From the NCBI GenBank assembly GCA_047967505.1, contig CM106538.1: DNA of 64,000 nt; one strand, written 5' to 3'. Position 1 is the first letter of the stretch, and each line of letters starts with the position of its first letter. This stretch comes from Dipteris shenzhenensis. Its lineage: Eukaryota; Polypodiophyta; Polypodiopsida; Gleicheniales. A model generated the notes under the pieces. The model had not been told where the DNA came from. It ran no database searches and saw only the letters and a program-made list of their open reading frames with translations. Made by a program: the position numbers and the translations under genes. This document shows, piece after piece, positions 1 through 10,850 of this stretch.

Positions 1-480
1 CCCTCCCCCGTCATCCCTCTCCCCCCCCGTTGCCCCCCTCCCCGCTGCCCCCTTCTCCTCCGCCCTCCCTCTCCCCTGCCAGCCCCCCCACCCCCTTCTC
101 CTCCCCTGCCCCCCTCCCTTGCCCTCCCTCTCCCCCCCCCAGCTGCTCTCCCCCTCCCCGCTGCCCCCTTCTCCCCTGCCCTCCCTCTCCCCCGCCAGCC
201 CCCCCGCCCCCTTCTCCTCCCCCACCCCCCTCCCTCCCCCTCCCTCTCCCCCCCCGCTGCTCTCCCCCCCAAGGAGACCCCCCTGGAAAAAAAAAGAAAG
301 AAAAAAAAACCTCCTCCCTCTTTCTCCTTGCCCCCTTCCTTCCTAACTTAGCTCCCCACGCCTCCCCCTCAGCCTACCTCCGTCTCCTCCTTCAGTCTAT
401 CCTCTCCTTCCCTTCCCCTCTCTCCTATCCTCTCTTTCTCCTTCTTCCTGCGCCCGCGTTCAGGGCGTCCTGGGCAGTAG
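1..480 (+). repeat. Polypyrimidine low-complexity leader of a LINE
   Basis: The first ~300 bases are almost pure C/T on the + strand, built from short variants of ctcccc, gctgccccc and ttctcctcc. A less regular pyrimidine-rich stretch follows to about 480. It lies directly upstream of the ORF1 start of the + strand LINE, so I read it as that element's 5' UTR. The complementary strand is G-rich with many runs of four or more G. The left edge lies outside the window. Proline/serine-rich frames through it are composition artefacts. Confidence 0.6.
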
Positions 481-1576
481 TTTCACGGACGGAGCTTTTC
501 AAGTGTTGGAATCGGCCTTTTCACATCGATTGGCGAATGGATCCCCATTCAGCCAATCTCCATCCACCTCCACCTGCCGCGAGAACCGTCATTTTTTCAG
601 AAGACGAGCTGCAGCAGCTCAAGAAATATGTGGAATTAGAGGGCTCCACATCACTTTTCGCCCGCATCTTTGGGTCACACCCTTCCAGATCACAGGCTAG
701 AGACTGGATGCTAGCGGCGTTACCAGGAGACCTCGCCCCACACCTCAGGGATATTCGACTTTTGGGACGTGGATTCTTCCAAGTGGTTTTCGACTCCCAC
801 GAGTCCACAACCCTTGTTCTCAAAGCTAATCCCCTGGCTTTGGGTTCGAGGAGGATCTTTCTTTTACCGTACACCTTGGGCTTCGATCCGGTCGAGCAGG
901 ACAGGCAGGTCACATCACTGTTCATTAGATTTCCTGGTCTTCCTCAGGTCTACCATCGACTGCTTGCCACTATCAGAGCCACATTCGGAGTGGTCACTAA
1001 GATCCCATCCCTTCCTGGCATGCCTTCTTCCTCGGCAAAGGCAGTCAGTGTAGACGAGGTGCCTCGTGTTAGGGTCATTGTCTCTGACCCTAACATCTCA
1101 GATGACCACATTATGCTTCAGCGTCCAGATGGCTCTCTCTTTCGATAGAGAGTCGAGATTTCAGGTAGACAGGACCAGTGCAGGATTTGCAGGACCCTTG
1201 GGCACTTTGCTAGAGACTGCCCAAGGAAGAGAAAAAGACCCAAGAGGTCTTCTGGTGCGGCTCCTTCACGTACTACCACGATTGCACCTCCCCAGCACCC
1301 TGTACTATGCATCTAGGACCGCCAAGAGCAACAAGGCGCCCTGCTTCGCGCACCCCAGGACCACCAGGGGCAGCAGGGTGCCCAATGCCCACAGCACACC
1401 CAGTACCACGATGGAGAGCTATCAGAGCGGCTCCCTTACCTCAGGAGGAGACTTTTGATCCTGTTCAGACAGACGCCTTCCAGACTCCAGAGGTGGATGT
1501 TGCTGCAGCCCCAGACACTACAGTTCCACATCAGGAGGGGCCTTTAGATCCACCAACCACAGTCACTTTGGTTTCT

Positions 1577-1589
1577 GACCCCTTGGTTT
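1577..1589. repeat. Target-site duplication, left copy (13 bp)
   Basis: gaccccttggttt here is repeated exactly at 2455-2467. The two copies bracket the antisense LINE fragment, as expected from target-primed reverse transcription. Confidence 0.85.
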
Positions 1590-2454
1590 CTTTTTTTTCT
1601 TTTTCCAAGAAAAAGACTTCTATTAAGTAAGAGAAAAAACCCGCGAGAGCAAGCTCAAAGCAGAATACATCATGAAATCATGAGGATAAACAAAAAATCC
1701 CCTCAGAGTGAGGTGGAAAACAACCAAGGCTGAGGCTGAAAGTGCCACCTCAACCCTGTAGTAGTCTCAGAGAAGAAAGGAGAATCCTTCCATTCCCTGA
1801 AGAAAGGAGTCCTCCTAGCTGAGGCTGCACGGGAGTCTCCCTGCATACTAGTCCATACGGCCATCAAAGTATATACGGTGTCTGTCCAGATACTAGCCAA
1901 TGTGTGCGAGGGATGAACCTGAGTACCCTCCAAAGCCTTTGTGCATCTGGCTCTGCAGATATGCCAGGATGCTATGCTCGCTAGAATCTCCCAAGAAGTA
2001 TCCACAGAGGCATGTACAGCTGTAAAAGGAAGGTGTGGTACCACATCCAACGAACAGGACTCAGTCCGATGATGTCGAACCGAAATGGCCCGAGAGGAGT
2101 CAAATCTCTCATAAAAAACCTGAGGTCCTGTAAGAGAAAGCCAAGCCACTGAGCCCCATGTCATAAAAAATGGGGAGTGGGCAAAGTGACTGAAAATCCT
2201 GGCTACCCCCATCCAAATCATCCTCGCCTGTCTGCAATCCCATAAGCAATGCTGAATAGTCTCCGAAGCAGAGAGGCATTGAGGGCAAGTAGGGTCAGCT
2301 CCGAACCTGGACCTCCAAAGGTTCACTGCAATCCCACCATGGATAGAAAGCCAAAAGAAGATAGTGATCTTTCTATTCCTGTGGGATTTCCAGAGTCTCC
2401 TCCAAAAGCACCTCTGCAGATCCGCAGTGATATCAAATGTCTCCCAATGAGGAA
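1590..2454 (-). mobile_element. 5'-truncated LINE family 1 insertion (3' end of ORF2 plus tail)
   Basis: This 865-bp insertion lies inside ORF1 of copy A, in the opposite orientation, and is flanked by an exact 13-bp duplication. Read on the - strand it starts within the ORF2 C-terminal region. It carries the reverse-transcriptase zinc-binding motif (CPQCLSASETIQHCLWDC, about 2235-2290) and then the family's conserved C-terminal region (TSWEILASI). It ends in a short 3' UTR with the shared tail acttctattaagta (reverse) and an interrupted A-rich tail, seen as ctttttttt on the + strand at 1590. It is a typical dead-on-arrival copy. The duplication proves it entered copy A after copy A was in place. 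Confidence 0.85.
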
Positions 2455-2467
2455 GACCCCTTGGTTT
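2455..2467. repeat. Target-site duplication, right copy (13 bp)
   Basis: Exact second copy of gaccccttggttt (see 1577-1589). Reading of copy A ORF1 resumes after it. Confidence 0.85.
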
Positions 2468-2933
2468 TTGACCACGAGGGGGCTACAAGTACTTCCCCGC
2501 AGACTGTTCCTGCCACATTCAGGACAACCGAGAAAGTGCATGCGCAGATGAAGGCTCCTGATTCCTCTTCACCCTAGCCAGAGGCCTCCTCAACCCCCAG
2601 CTCCAATTCTGCTGATAGAGGCCTGGCAGGTCCTTCTCCTCCATCTTCCACGAGTCCACGTCTTCTTGGCACTCCTCGGCCAGACTTGCTTATCATGAAT
2701 TCTTTTTCGGCACTGGCAGATTCGGCGACTTTCATGGATGATGAGGAGTTTGTGCCCTCCACCTTAGGGGTCCTGGTCATTGGGATTCCTTCTGACAGGG
2801 CCTCCCTTTCAGCAGGTGTGGGGATCCTTTCACCTGTTGAGTTTCCTGCCCTCAGCAGGAGTGTTTCGGCCCAGGGGAAGCTGGTCTCCTCTACTAGGTC
2901 AGGTAAGCCTTTCCATCCAGCATCCTCCTGTCG

Positions 2934-4745
2934 ATGAGGATAGTCAGCTGGAACATACAGGGCCTAGGCGGAGTTCCACACCGTCGCCGTAGGCAGCTGA
3001 TCCAGAGCCAGCTTCATCTAGGCATCATTGGAGGTGCTATTGATATCCTTTTTATCCAGGAACACAGGCTGGATGCCATTGATTTCTCTAAGTTTGGCAA
3101 ACTGCTTTCAGGACATACCTTCTGGTCGCCTGCTATGGGCACAAGGGGAGGTACTTGCATTTCGGTCTCTCTTTCTATTCTCCCCTTGGTTGCTGGTCAT
3201 GGTATTATCTCCCCTTCTGGAGCTCAATGGATCATTATTTTGATTGGAGGGCGTAAGATTGGTCTTCTCAATCTTTATGCTCCCAACGACAGAGGGGAGT
3301 GGATCTCCCTTTGGAAGGAGCTACTCTCTTGGGCCCCCATTGTAGATTCTTGGATCATTGTGGCGACTTCAACATGGTTGAGTTGCCTTCAGACAAAAAG
3401 GGAGGCAGATAGGATGGAATTCATTCTTTGGAGAGGGCAGCCTGGGATGCCTTCCTCTTTCAGTTCAGTGGTAGGGACACTTGGTTGGATGATGCCTTTC
3501 ATATTATGCCACAGTCACTCCTGTACTCTTGGTCGAACAAGAGAATACACATGCCCATTCATGCACGGATTGATAGATTTTATGTAGACGATTGGGCACT
3601 TGACGGAGGAGGATCTGTGTGCATTTCTACTGAGGTTTCCACCTCAGATCATTTTCCAGTGGTGTTGCAGATTCTTGAGCCTCATCGGAGAGGACGCTCT
3701 GCCAGTGTCAGGATTCCGGATGCTTTTTATGTAGAGGAGAGCCTTACGAAGGATATTTTACAGATTTGGGTTTCTCACATACAGGGTGGAGCTGTCCACT
3801 CATCTTAGGTAGCTGCAGCCTTATCCGGAATTAGTGACTATTATCATACAGTCGTCGCTGATTCTAGGAGACGTGAGATTCTCAGATGTGAGATTGGTAT
3901 ACGCCAGTAGTTAGCGTCCCTTTAGAGGGAAGAGCAGAAGAGGCCCACAGATGCTTGGATTCAGGAGCGCCTTGCTGTAGCAAGGGCTCATTTGCAGACA
4001 TGTTGGATCAGAGAGCAGAATATGCCTTTCATGCACGGGAATCCTTTTGGATTCAGATGGGCGGTAGGGTCAACAAACACTTTTTCTCTACTCATGGGCC
4101 CAAACATAGTAGAGATAGTGTTTCGCAGCTTGTTGACTTAGACGGGGTGTTACAGTCAGATCTTGATGCTGTCATGCGTGTAGCTTTAGATTTTTTTGCA
4201 TCCCTTCTTACTGCAGATCCAAGCACACAGGACATTGATGATGCCAGAGAGGTTATTTGGCAGTGTATCCCTGTATTAGTGAAGGATGAGATGTATGTTT
4301 CTCTGGATGCACCTTTCACCAATGCAGAATTCAAGACTGCATTACTTGCCCTTCACAAGGGCAAGTGCCCAGGTTCAGATGGACTTACCCCCTCCTTTTT
4401 TATTACTTTTTGGAAGCAGATTGGTGATCACATTACATCAGCCCTACAGGGCGTGTGGGACTCTGGTGAGATGCCGGACTCACTTACAGATAGTCTCATT
4501 CATCTCATCCCAAAGGGGGGTAATAGGAATCTTGTGTCTCAATGGAGACCCATCACTCTATTGGGCACTTTTTACAATATTCTGGTGAAAGCCATTAGTC
4601 TACGGCTACAGGTTTTTCTTCCAGATTTGATTCATGACACGCAGACAGGGTTTGTGCATGGCAGAAGTATTTTTGATAATATTTGGGAGGCCTCAGAATG
4701 GGCCATGCAGAGCTGCCAGAGATTGGCCATTCTACTCTTGGACTC
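2934..4745 (+). pseudogene. LINE family 1 copy A, ORF2 (APE endonuclease and start of reverse transcriptase)
   Basis: ORF2 begins with MRIVSWNIQGLGG at 2934, overlapping the ORF1 stop by four bases (ATGA). The N-terminal ~230 residues are an AP-endonuclease-like domain, with QEHRLDA, NLYAPN and, later, TSDHFPV, which carries the catalytic Asp-His pair. A one-base deletion near 3361 breaks the frame inside the GDFN motif, and further stops occur near 3808 and 3910. The open frame from about 3955 carries the N-terminal RT region, including GKCPGSDGLTPSFF and the HLIPKGG / WRPITLLG / TGFVHGRSIF blocks. Homology stops at about 4742 inside LAILLLD, where the sequence switches to an inverted copy. 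The catalytic ADD box is absent. Confidence 0.8.
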
Positions 4746-6958
4746 CCCGCCGCCAAGCAAAATAAATCCAATGCTGTCCTGAAAGAAGTGAGCGTCTGTG
4801 GAGTGGCATCCAAGTAAACTGCTGTGTCATCTGCCAACTCACTGTCAAGTAACTCTTCTTCCCTTCTAATGGGATGTCTCAGCCCAATGATGTCAGCTTG
4901 AAATCTAACATAGATACTCATAGCTTCGGCCACGAATAAAAAAAGGAAAGGAGCAAGGGGGCATCCCTGACGGACTGATCTGAAAATCTGAAATCTCTCA
5001 CCCCTTACCCCACCAATAAGTACCTGGCTGTGGGCTGATCTATACAAGGAGGAAACACCTCTGATCCAAGCATTAGTAAACCCAAAACGTAGAAGGGTGC
5101 CCTCCAAAAAACCCCAATCTACTCTGTCATAAGCTTTCTCAAAATCCAAAAGTAGAATGGCTAGATTCTGACCGCTCTGCATGGCCCACTCTGAGGCTTC
5201 CCAGAAAGAGAAAATGTTATAAAAAATGCTTCTGCCATGCACAAATCCCGTCTGAGTTTCATGAATAAGATCTGGGAGAAGGGGCTGCAATCAGAGGCTG
5301 ATTGCCTTGGCCAGAATTTTGTAACAAGTCCCTAGAAGTGTGATAGGCCTCCATTGGGACACTAGATTTCTGCGACCTCCTTTCGGGATAAGGTGGATGA
5401 GACCTTCTGTAAGTGACCCGGGCATCTCACCAGAGTCCCAAATACCCTACAAGGCTGAAGTAATGTAGTCTCCAATCATATCCCAGAATGCAATGAAAAA
5501 AGAGGGGGTAAGGCCATCCGAACCTGGGCACTTGCCCTTGTGAAGGGCTGAAAGTGCAGTCCTAAACTCTGTGTTGGTGAAAGGTGCATCAAGCAAACAT
5601 GCATATCCGGTTTCACCAACAAAGGGATGCTCTACCAAATAACCTGTCTAGCATCCTCTCTATCCCGTGCCTCGGGATCAGCAGTAAGAAGGGCGGCATA
5701 AAAATTTGAAGCTATGCGCAAGACATCATCAGGATCTGTCTGTAAAACCCCATGTGAGTCAATAAGTTGGGATACACTCTCTCCACTATGTCTAGGGCCA
5801 AGAGTAGAGAAAAAGTGTTTATTGACTCTGCCACCCATCTGAATCCAGAAGGACTTCCGTGCATGAAAGGCATACTCTGCTCTTTGATCAAGCAATACCT
5901 GCTAATGAGCCCTTGCTGCAGCAAGGCGCTCCTGAATCCAAGCATCTGAAGGCCGTTTCTGCTCTTCCCTCTGCAAAGCTGCCAACTGCTGGCGAACACC
6001 AATCTCACGTATAAGAATATCTCGTCTCGTGGTACAAGCAACTGAGAGGTAGAAGTCGCTGATACCAGAAAGTGCAGCAGCTACCTGTGATGGCAATGGC
6101 TGCCCACCTTGGACATGAGAAACCCATATCTGCAGGGCTGCCTCTGTAAGGTCCTTCTCTATGTACAAGGCATCCGGAATCCTGATGCTGGTAGATCGGC
6201 CTCTCAAGTGAGGCTCTGAGATAGCCAGCACAACAAGAAAGTGGTCTGAAGTGGAAATCCCAGCAGCAATGCATACCGATCCACCTCTGTCAAGTGCCCA
6301 ATCATGTACATAGAATCTGTCAATACGTGCATGATAGAATCTGTCAATATCTGCATGAATAGGCATCTGCTGTCTCCTGTTCGACCAAGAGAATAGGAGG
6401 GACTGTGGCTGAATAAGAAAGGCATCGTCCAACCAAGTATCTCTGCCACAGTAGTGAAAAAGGAAGGCATCCCAAGCTGCTCTCTCCAAAGAGTGAAGTC
6501 CTCCTTCTCTACCCCCTTTTTTGTCTGACGGTAACTCAACCATGTTAAAGTCACCTCCAATCACCCATGAATCCGCAATGGGGGCCCAGGAGAGAAAATC
6601 CTTCCACATAAAGACACGTTCCCCTCTAATGTTGGAGGCATACAGGTTAAGGAAACCAACCTTACACCCTCCAATCAAGAGAATAATCCACTGAGCTCTA
6701 GATGGAATAATGACTCGTGTCCAACAACCAAGGGGAGAACCAACTGCGAAATTGAAATAGAAGTGCCCCCCCTGGTGCCCAAGGCAGGCGACCAAAAAGT
6801 ATGACCAGAAAGCAGTTTGCTAGACTTAGAGCAATCACTGGCATCCAACTTGTGTTCCTAATAGCACCTCCAGTGACACCTGGATGAAGCTGCAGTTGCC
6901 TACGGCGACGGTGTGGAATGCCGCCTAGGCCCTGTATGTTCCAGCTGACTATCCTCAT
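4746..6958 (-). pseudogene. LINE family 1 copy B, ORF2 (inverted, 3'-truncated)
   Basis: On the - strand ORF2 starts at 6958 (MRIVSWNIQGLGGIPH), again in a four-base ATGA overlap with ORF1. It carries the endonuclease motifs GGDFNMVE and TSDHFLVV, then the RT blocks HGRSIFYNIF, LLLDFEKAYDRVDW, VRQGCPLAPFLFLFVAEA and SELADDTAVY. The RT catalytic box therefore reads LADD rather than the usual Y/FADD. A 24-bp in-frame tandem duplication (about 6311-6358) repeats part of the IDRFY segment. Several frameshifts and stops break the frame (for example near 5630, 5895 and 6700-6790). Homology ends at about 4746, just past the LADD region, where it meets copy A tail to tail. Confidence 0.8.
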
Positions 6959-7250
6959 CGACAGGAGGATGCTGGATGGAAAGGCTTACCCGACCTAGTA
7001 GAGGAGACCAGCTTCCCCTGGGCCGAAACACTCCTGCTGAGGGCAGGAAACTCAACAGGTGAAAGGATCCCTACACCTGCTGAGGGGGAGGCCTTGTCAA
7101 AAGGAATCCCAATGACCGAGACCCCTAAGGTAGAGGGCACAAACTTCTCCTCATCTATGAAAGTCGCCGAATCAGTCAGTGTCGAAAAAGAGTTCCTGAG
7201 AAGCAAGTCTGGCCGAGAAGTGCGAAGAAGACCTGCACTCGTGGAGGAAG
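6955..7250 (-). pseudogene. LINE family 1 copy B, C-terminal part of ORF1
   Basis: This is the last ~90 codons of ORF1, close to copy A 2650-2937 (NSFSTLTDSATFIDEEKFVP, then PALSRSVSAQGK). It ends in the ORF1/ORF2 ATGA overlap at 6955-6958. The 5' side stops at about 7250, where the sequence becomes the sense-strand 3' end of a LINE. There is no internal space between the two. Confidence 0.7.
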
Positions 7251-7873
7251 GAGGCGAGGATGATCTGGAAAGGTGTTGCTAGGATTTTCAGTATCTTTCA
7301 TACAACACCTTTCTATATGACCTAGGGTTCAGTGGCTTGGTTATCTCGTACTGGCCCTCAGGTGTTTTTCGAGGGACATGATCTAGATCCAACTCTCATT
7401 GTACGACGACACTCAGTGGAGTCTTGTTCCCTCTAGGATGTTCCCTTCACTCCTTTCAGAGCTGCTCATGCCTCAGTAGACACGTCTTAGGAGATTCTGG
7501 CTAGCATTGCAGCTTGGCATATTTGGAGAGCTAGGTGTACAGAAGCTATGGAGGGTATCCAGGTCTATGGCCAGTATTTGGACCGACACAGTACACACTT
7601 TGATGGCCATATGGGCGAGCATGCAGGGATCTTCTAGAGCAACCACTGCCAGGAGAGTTACTTTTTTCAGAGTTTGGAGAGGATCTCCTTTCTTCTTTGA
7701 GTCTCCCTCAGGGTTGAGGTGGCATTTTCAGCCTCCGCCTTGGTTTTTTATTAGCTCATTTTGAACTGTTTTTTCCTCATGCATTGCATGATGTACTCCT
7801 GCATTTGAGCTTGCTCTTGCAGTTTTCATGCATACTTAATGAAGTAATTTTCTTGAAAAAAAATAAAAAAGAG
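7251..7873 (+). mobile_element. LINE family 1 3' end, sense strand (copy C)
   Basis: The + strand reads the ORF2 C-terminus from the zinc-binding segment (RMIWKGVARIFS) through a decayed C-terminal region with several stops. A 3' UTR with the family tail (catacttaatgaagt) and an A-rich end at 7855-7872 follow. It starts exactly where inverted copy B ends. Together B (inverted) and C (sense with A tail) have the layout produced by twin priming during LINE insertion. The roughly 1.2 kb of ORF2 between the two parts is missing. Confidence 0.7.
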
Positions 7874-8164
7874 GCTCATGTCTCAGCATGGATGCATGAC
7901 CAACTCATCGTTCTAGGAAACCAATGCATCACCATCCTGGAGCTCATATGCCAAGCTTGATAACTAGACCCTATCAATGCCAATACATGGCTCCCACAGT
8001 ACATCCCCATCTTGACTCCAGGGACTCATGAGGGACATGAAGTCACACACAAAAAAAAAAAACATCATTCTAGGAGGACTATCCAAGGCAAAGAACCTTA
8101 TTAACTTAACACACATCATTTATTTCATTCATTTTTTGGAAACAACCCAGGGCAAAGTACCCAA
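7874..8164. other. Short unassigned spacer
   Basis: No coding potential or recognisable element. It contains an A13 run at 8050-8062. Nothing else stands out. Confidence 0.4.
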
Positions 8165-9333
8165 ATATTACTAACCATTATCTATTACTTTGGATAGATC
8201 ATGCAAAACAATAGATAAAGCTTGTCGGTCAGGTCTAGTAGATGTGACGTAAAGATTCTCGAACTTGGCTTTGATTTCCGTGGCTGAAGCAGTGGGGTCA
8301 AAGTAACGAAGTAATTTGTTATCCAACCTCATACCGATACAAGCCAATGCTTTCTCCCTACATGATATGACTTCTCCACGAGGACGAGCCTCCATGGTAC
8401 CAAATCGATCTAAGGTAGTGAAGTGGTGGACTAGTAGCTCCCACAGCTAGAAATCCAACGGGCAGAAGTGGTAGATGGAGCAGCAAATCGGGGGCACCAA
8501 TCAAGGCAGTTGGCAGCTGCAAATGGTACTTCAATTGATGTAGTAGATGGAAGTGCGCACGGGAATTAGCAGCAGGTTTGGGCGTGCATCCCGAGGCTAG
8601 AAGCAGCTGCAAATGGCGCGGTAATCAAGGCTGAAGCAGCTATTGTTGGCGGCAGTCTTGAGGCTGATGGCAAGGGCAGGAGCGTGAGCAGCAGTCCCGA
8701 GGGTAGCAGCTCCAAGGCGGACGGGCAGGTACAACTATACGGACAGCTTGGTAGAAGCGTACGGAGGGCTGGTACAACAGATCAGTAGGCCTGTTGTACG
8801 GCGCACCAGCCCGTACAGCCTGTATCGCTGTATGGGCTGGCTGTACGGCTGATTTGCACCTGATGGTGAGGCTAAAGGAGCGGCCGAATGCGAGGCATAG
8901 GTCTGGAAGGTGTAGCTGATGGAAGGGAGGCTCTACCTTGGAGGAGAGGGGAGCTTCCATTTGCGGGCTTCTCTCATGCTCTAGGTAGAGGAAGAAGAAG
9001 GGGAAGGTAGGAAGGGAGGTAGGGTGGACTAGGGAGAGAGATAGTGATACTCAAAGAGAGACTTAATGAAATGGAAATAAAATGACTAAAGCAATGAACA
9101 AAATGAAAGTACTCACATGTAGACGAAAGAGCTTGTACCTTGATACTTGATTGATTTGACACTAGACAAGTACAACTCTTATATAGAGCACACACACACA
9201 TATGAACACCAATGCATATTGGGTAACTCCCAATGTGACACGTGGCATCCATAGGACACACTAGACTAGAACTCACACTTAAACTCACTAGAACACACCA
9301 AACTGACTCATCTTGACGCCATTTCCTAACACT
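8165..9333 (-). mobile_element. 5' part of an LTR retrotransposon (probably Copia), truncated
   Basis: On the - strand a sequence starting tgttaggaaatggcg (9333) has LTR character. It holds a TATA-like box (ctatataagagt, about 9176-9187) in a ~300-bp AT-rich stretch and leads into a GC-richer leader. About 8171-8395 encodes a fragment resembling the gag N-terminal region of Copia elements (ALACIGMRLDNKLLRYFDP, then KFENLYVT). No second LTR or convincing primer-binding site was found, so both the extent and the superfamily are tentative. Confidence 0.4.
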
Positions 9334-9339
9334 CTTGAG

Positions 9340-9490
9340 TCGAATATCTCCTCATCATGTAGCTGCATGCCCGCTAGACCGATAAGGAAATAGCCCAATG
9401 CCGCCATTGTGAACAAAAAACAAAAAAGAGGCCCTCCATCATGAACAAAAAATAGAAAAGGGGCCAAGGGGCAGCGCCTCTTCACTGGGG
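9340..9490 (-). mobile_element. LINE reverse-transcriptase fragment
   Basis: On the - strand a short frame reads RCPLAPFLFF and later EEIFDSR, matching the VRQGCPLAPFLF to LDSELADD region of family 1 ORF2. The intervening part is rearranged by a short duplication containing gaacaaaaaa. A (GA)n tract follows at about 9492-9510. Confidence 0.45.
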
Positions 9491-9639
9491 AGGAGAGAGA
9501 GAGAGAGAGCCTCCTCCTTGTGACCTAAAATCAACATCTAGCTGGAGTTGCTTACATAAACAACAGAAATCCTCATACCCACTGGTTCAAGAAGTTTATG
9601 GTCCCCTCCAAGAAGACCCAATGGGTCTTTCAGGGCTGC

Positions 9640-9860
9640 TATTGCCAAGATATCTAGTTGTCCCTTTTTCTCAGAGGGGTTACTATAGGATTGAGATGGC
9701 ATTTTCAGCCTTCGTCCTGGTTTTTTGGTTGACTAGAGCCCTACCTTTCAGTTTATTTTCATGCTATGCATGATGTATTTCTTGCCATGATTTCTGCTCC
9801 TTGGGGGGTTTTATTCCATACTTAATAGAAGTCTTTTTTCATGAAATGTCTTGTTTAGGT
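9640..9860 (+). mobile_element. LINE 3' end fragment
   Basis: The + strand has gagatggcattttcagcc, then atgcatgatgta and catacttaatagaagt, ending in a T-rich/atgaaatg remnant. This is the same C-terminus, 3' UTR and tail as copies C and D. It is heavily decayed and 5'-truncated. No target duplication was recognised. Confidence 0.55.
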
Positions 9861-10161
9861 ATCCTAGGGGGCCTACAAGTGCAAAGAAGAGGGGATGAAG
9901 GACAATGATTGTTTGTTTTCAACAACATTCAAAGTTATTGTTTCCATTATGTTGTTGTCATCATACGTGCATGTTTTGTATGTACGGCCTTACCCTTTCT
10001 TTAAAAGGTCCTTGGAAAACAATTTACATGGACTATCAAATGTTACCTCTGGGAGCCAAGATTCCTTGATAGAGGTGGGGGATCCTAAAAATGAGCTCTT
10101 GACATCAAGCTACAACAGAGTCTAAGAAGTCATAAAAGGGAAGAAGCAACAAGACACTAGG

Positions 10162-10850
10162 TTGATTGAGTCACGTCAATTGCCGGAAGAGGAACTAAAC
10201 AAGAGTCCAGAGAAAGAGACTCCCTCAGGTCTTGGAGAATGTAACTCTAAACCTATAGGGCAGGCTGACACCCATGAAATACTCTGAAAAAACTGACTGT
10301 CTCTTGGAGAATGTAACTCTAAACCTATAGGGCAGGCTGACACCCATGAAATGCTCTGAAAAAACTGTCTGTCTGTCTGTCTGTAAGGGATGCACAAGGC
10401 CTAATGCAGAAAGAAACTCTGGATCTGATAGGGGAGCATGAAAATTGAGCACGTGGAGAAGAGGGAGGGACTGCCTTGATCAAGTTGCAAAAACTGAGTC
10501 TTGCACCAAATGTCAAACCTGGTTGATTCAGTCACATCGATTGCTGGAAGAGGAACTAAAGTGGAGTCCCATTTCCCATGAAATACTCTGGAAAAACTGT
10601 GCTAGGAATTGTTTGTAAGGAATGCACAAGGCCTAATGCAGAAAGAAACTCTGGAGCTGAGAATAGAGTGGAGCATGAACCTCAAAAAGAGGTAACCTCT
10701 GAAGTAGGAGGCACTCAAGATTCCATGTCAAGCAATGGGGGTTGCGTGAGTTGATGGGGAGAGGGAGGGGCTTCCTTGATTGAGCAGCAAGAACTGAGTC
10801 TGCCAAACGAAGATCAGGTCAAGGGGCTCTTCCACTGTTCTTTTGGCGCC
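10162..10850. repeat. About 360-bp imperfect tandem duplication with a nested 72-bp tandem repeat
   Basis: Unit 1 begins at 10162 (gttgattgagtcacgtcaat) and unit 2 at 10522 (gttgattcagtcacatcgat). Both continue through ggaagaggaactaaa, then gcacaaggcctaatgcagaa, then aaactgagtct. Within unit 1 a 72-bp segment starting cttggagaatgtaactc is tandemly repeated (10231-10302 and 10303-10374) with very few differences, followed by a (TCTG)n run to about 10384. No coding sequence was recognised. Confidence 0.75.

Larger units (their letters stand above)
537..2937 (+). pseudogene. LINE family 1 copy A, ORF1 (gag-like, DUF4283 plus zinc knuckle), split by an insertion
   Basis: ORF1 encodes the RNA-binding, gag-like protein of a plant L1-type LINE. 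The likely start is the ATG at 537 (MDPHSANLH). Residues ~35-165 resemble the DUF4283 domain of plant LINE/gag proteins. A CCHC knuckle follows at about 1180-1230 (CRICRTLGHFARDC). The frame is broken by an in-frame TAG at 1146-1148 just before the knuckle. At 1590 it is interrupted by an antisense LINE fragment. The reading resumes after 2467 and ends at a TGA (2935-2937) that overlaps the ORF2 ATG. The serine/proline-rich C-terminal part includes a segment (NSFSALADSATFMDDEEFVP) that recurs in copies B and D. It is a decayed copy. Confidence 0.75.

Noticed and set aside
30-346. Long proline/serine-rich open frames at the start of the window
   Set aside because: They follow the C/T-rich repeat composition. 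The real LINE ORF1 starts at 537.
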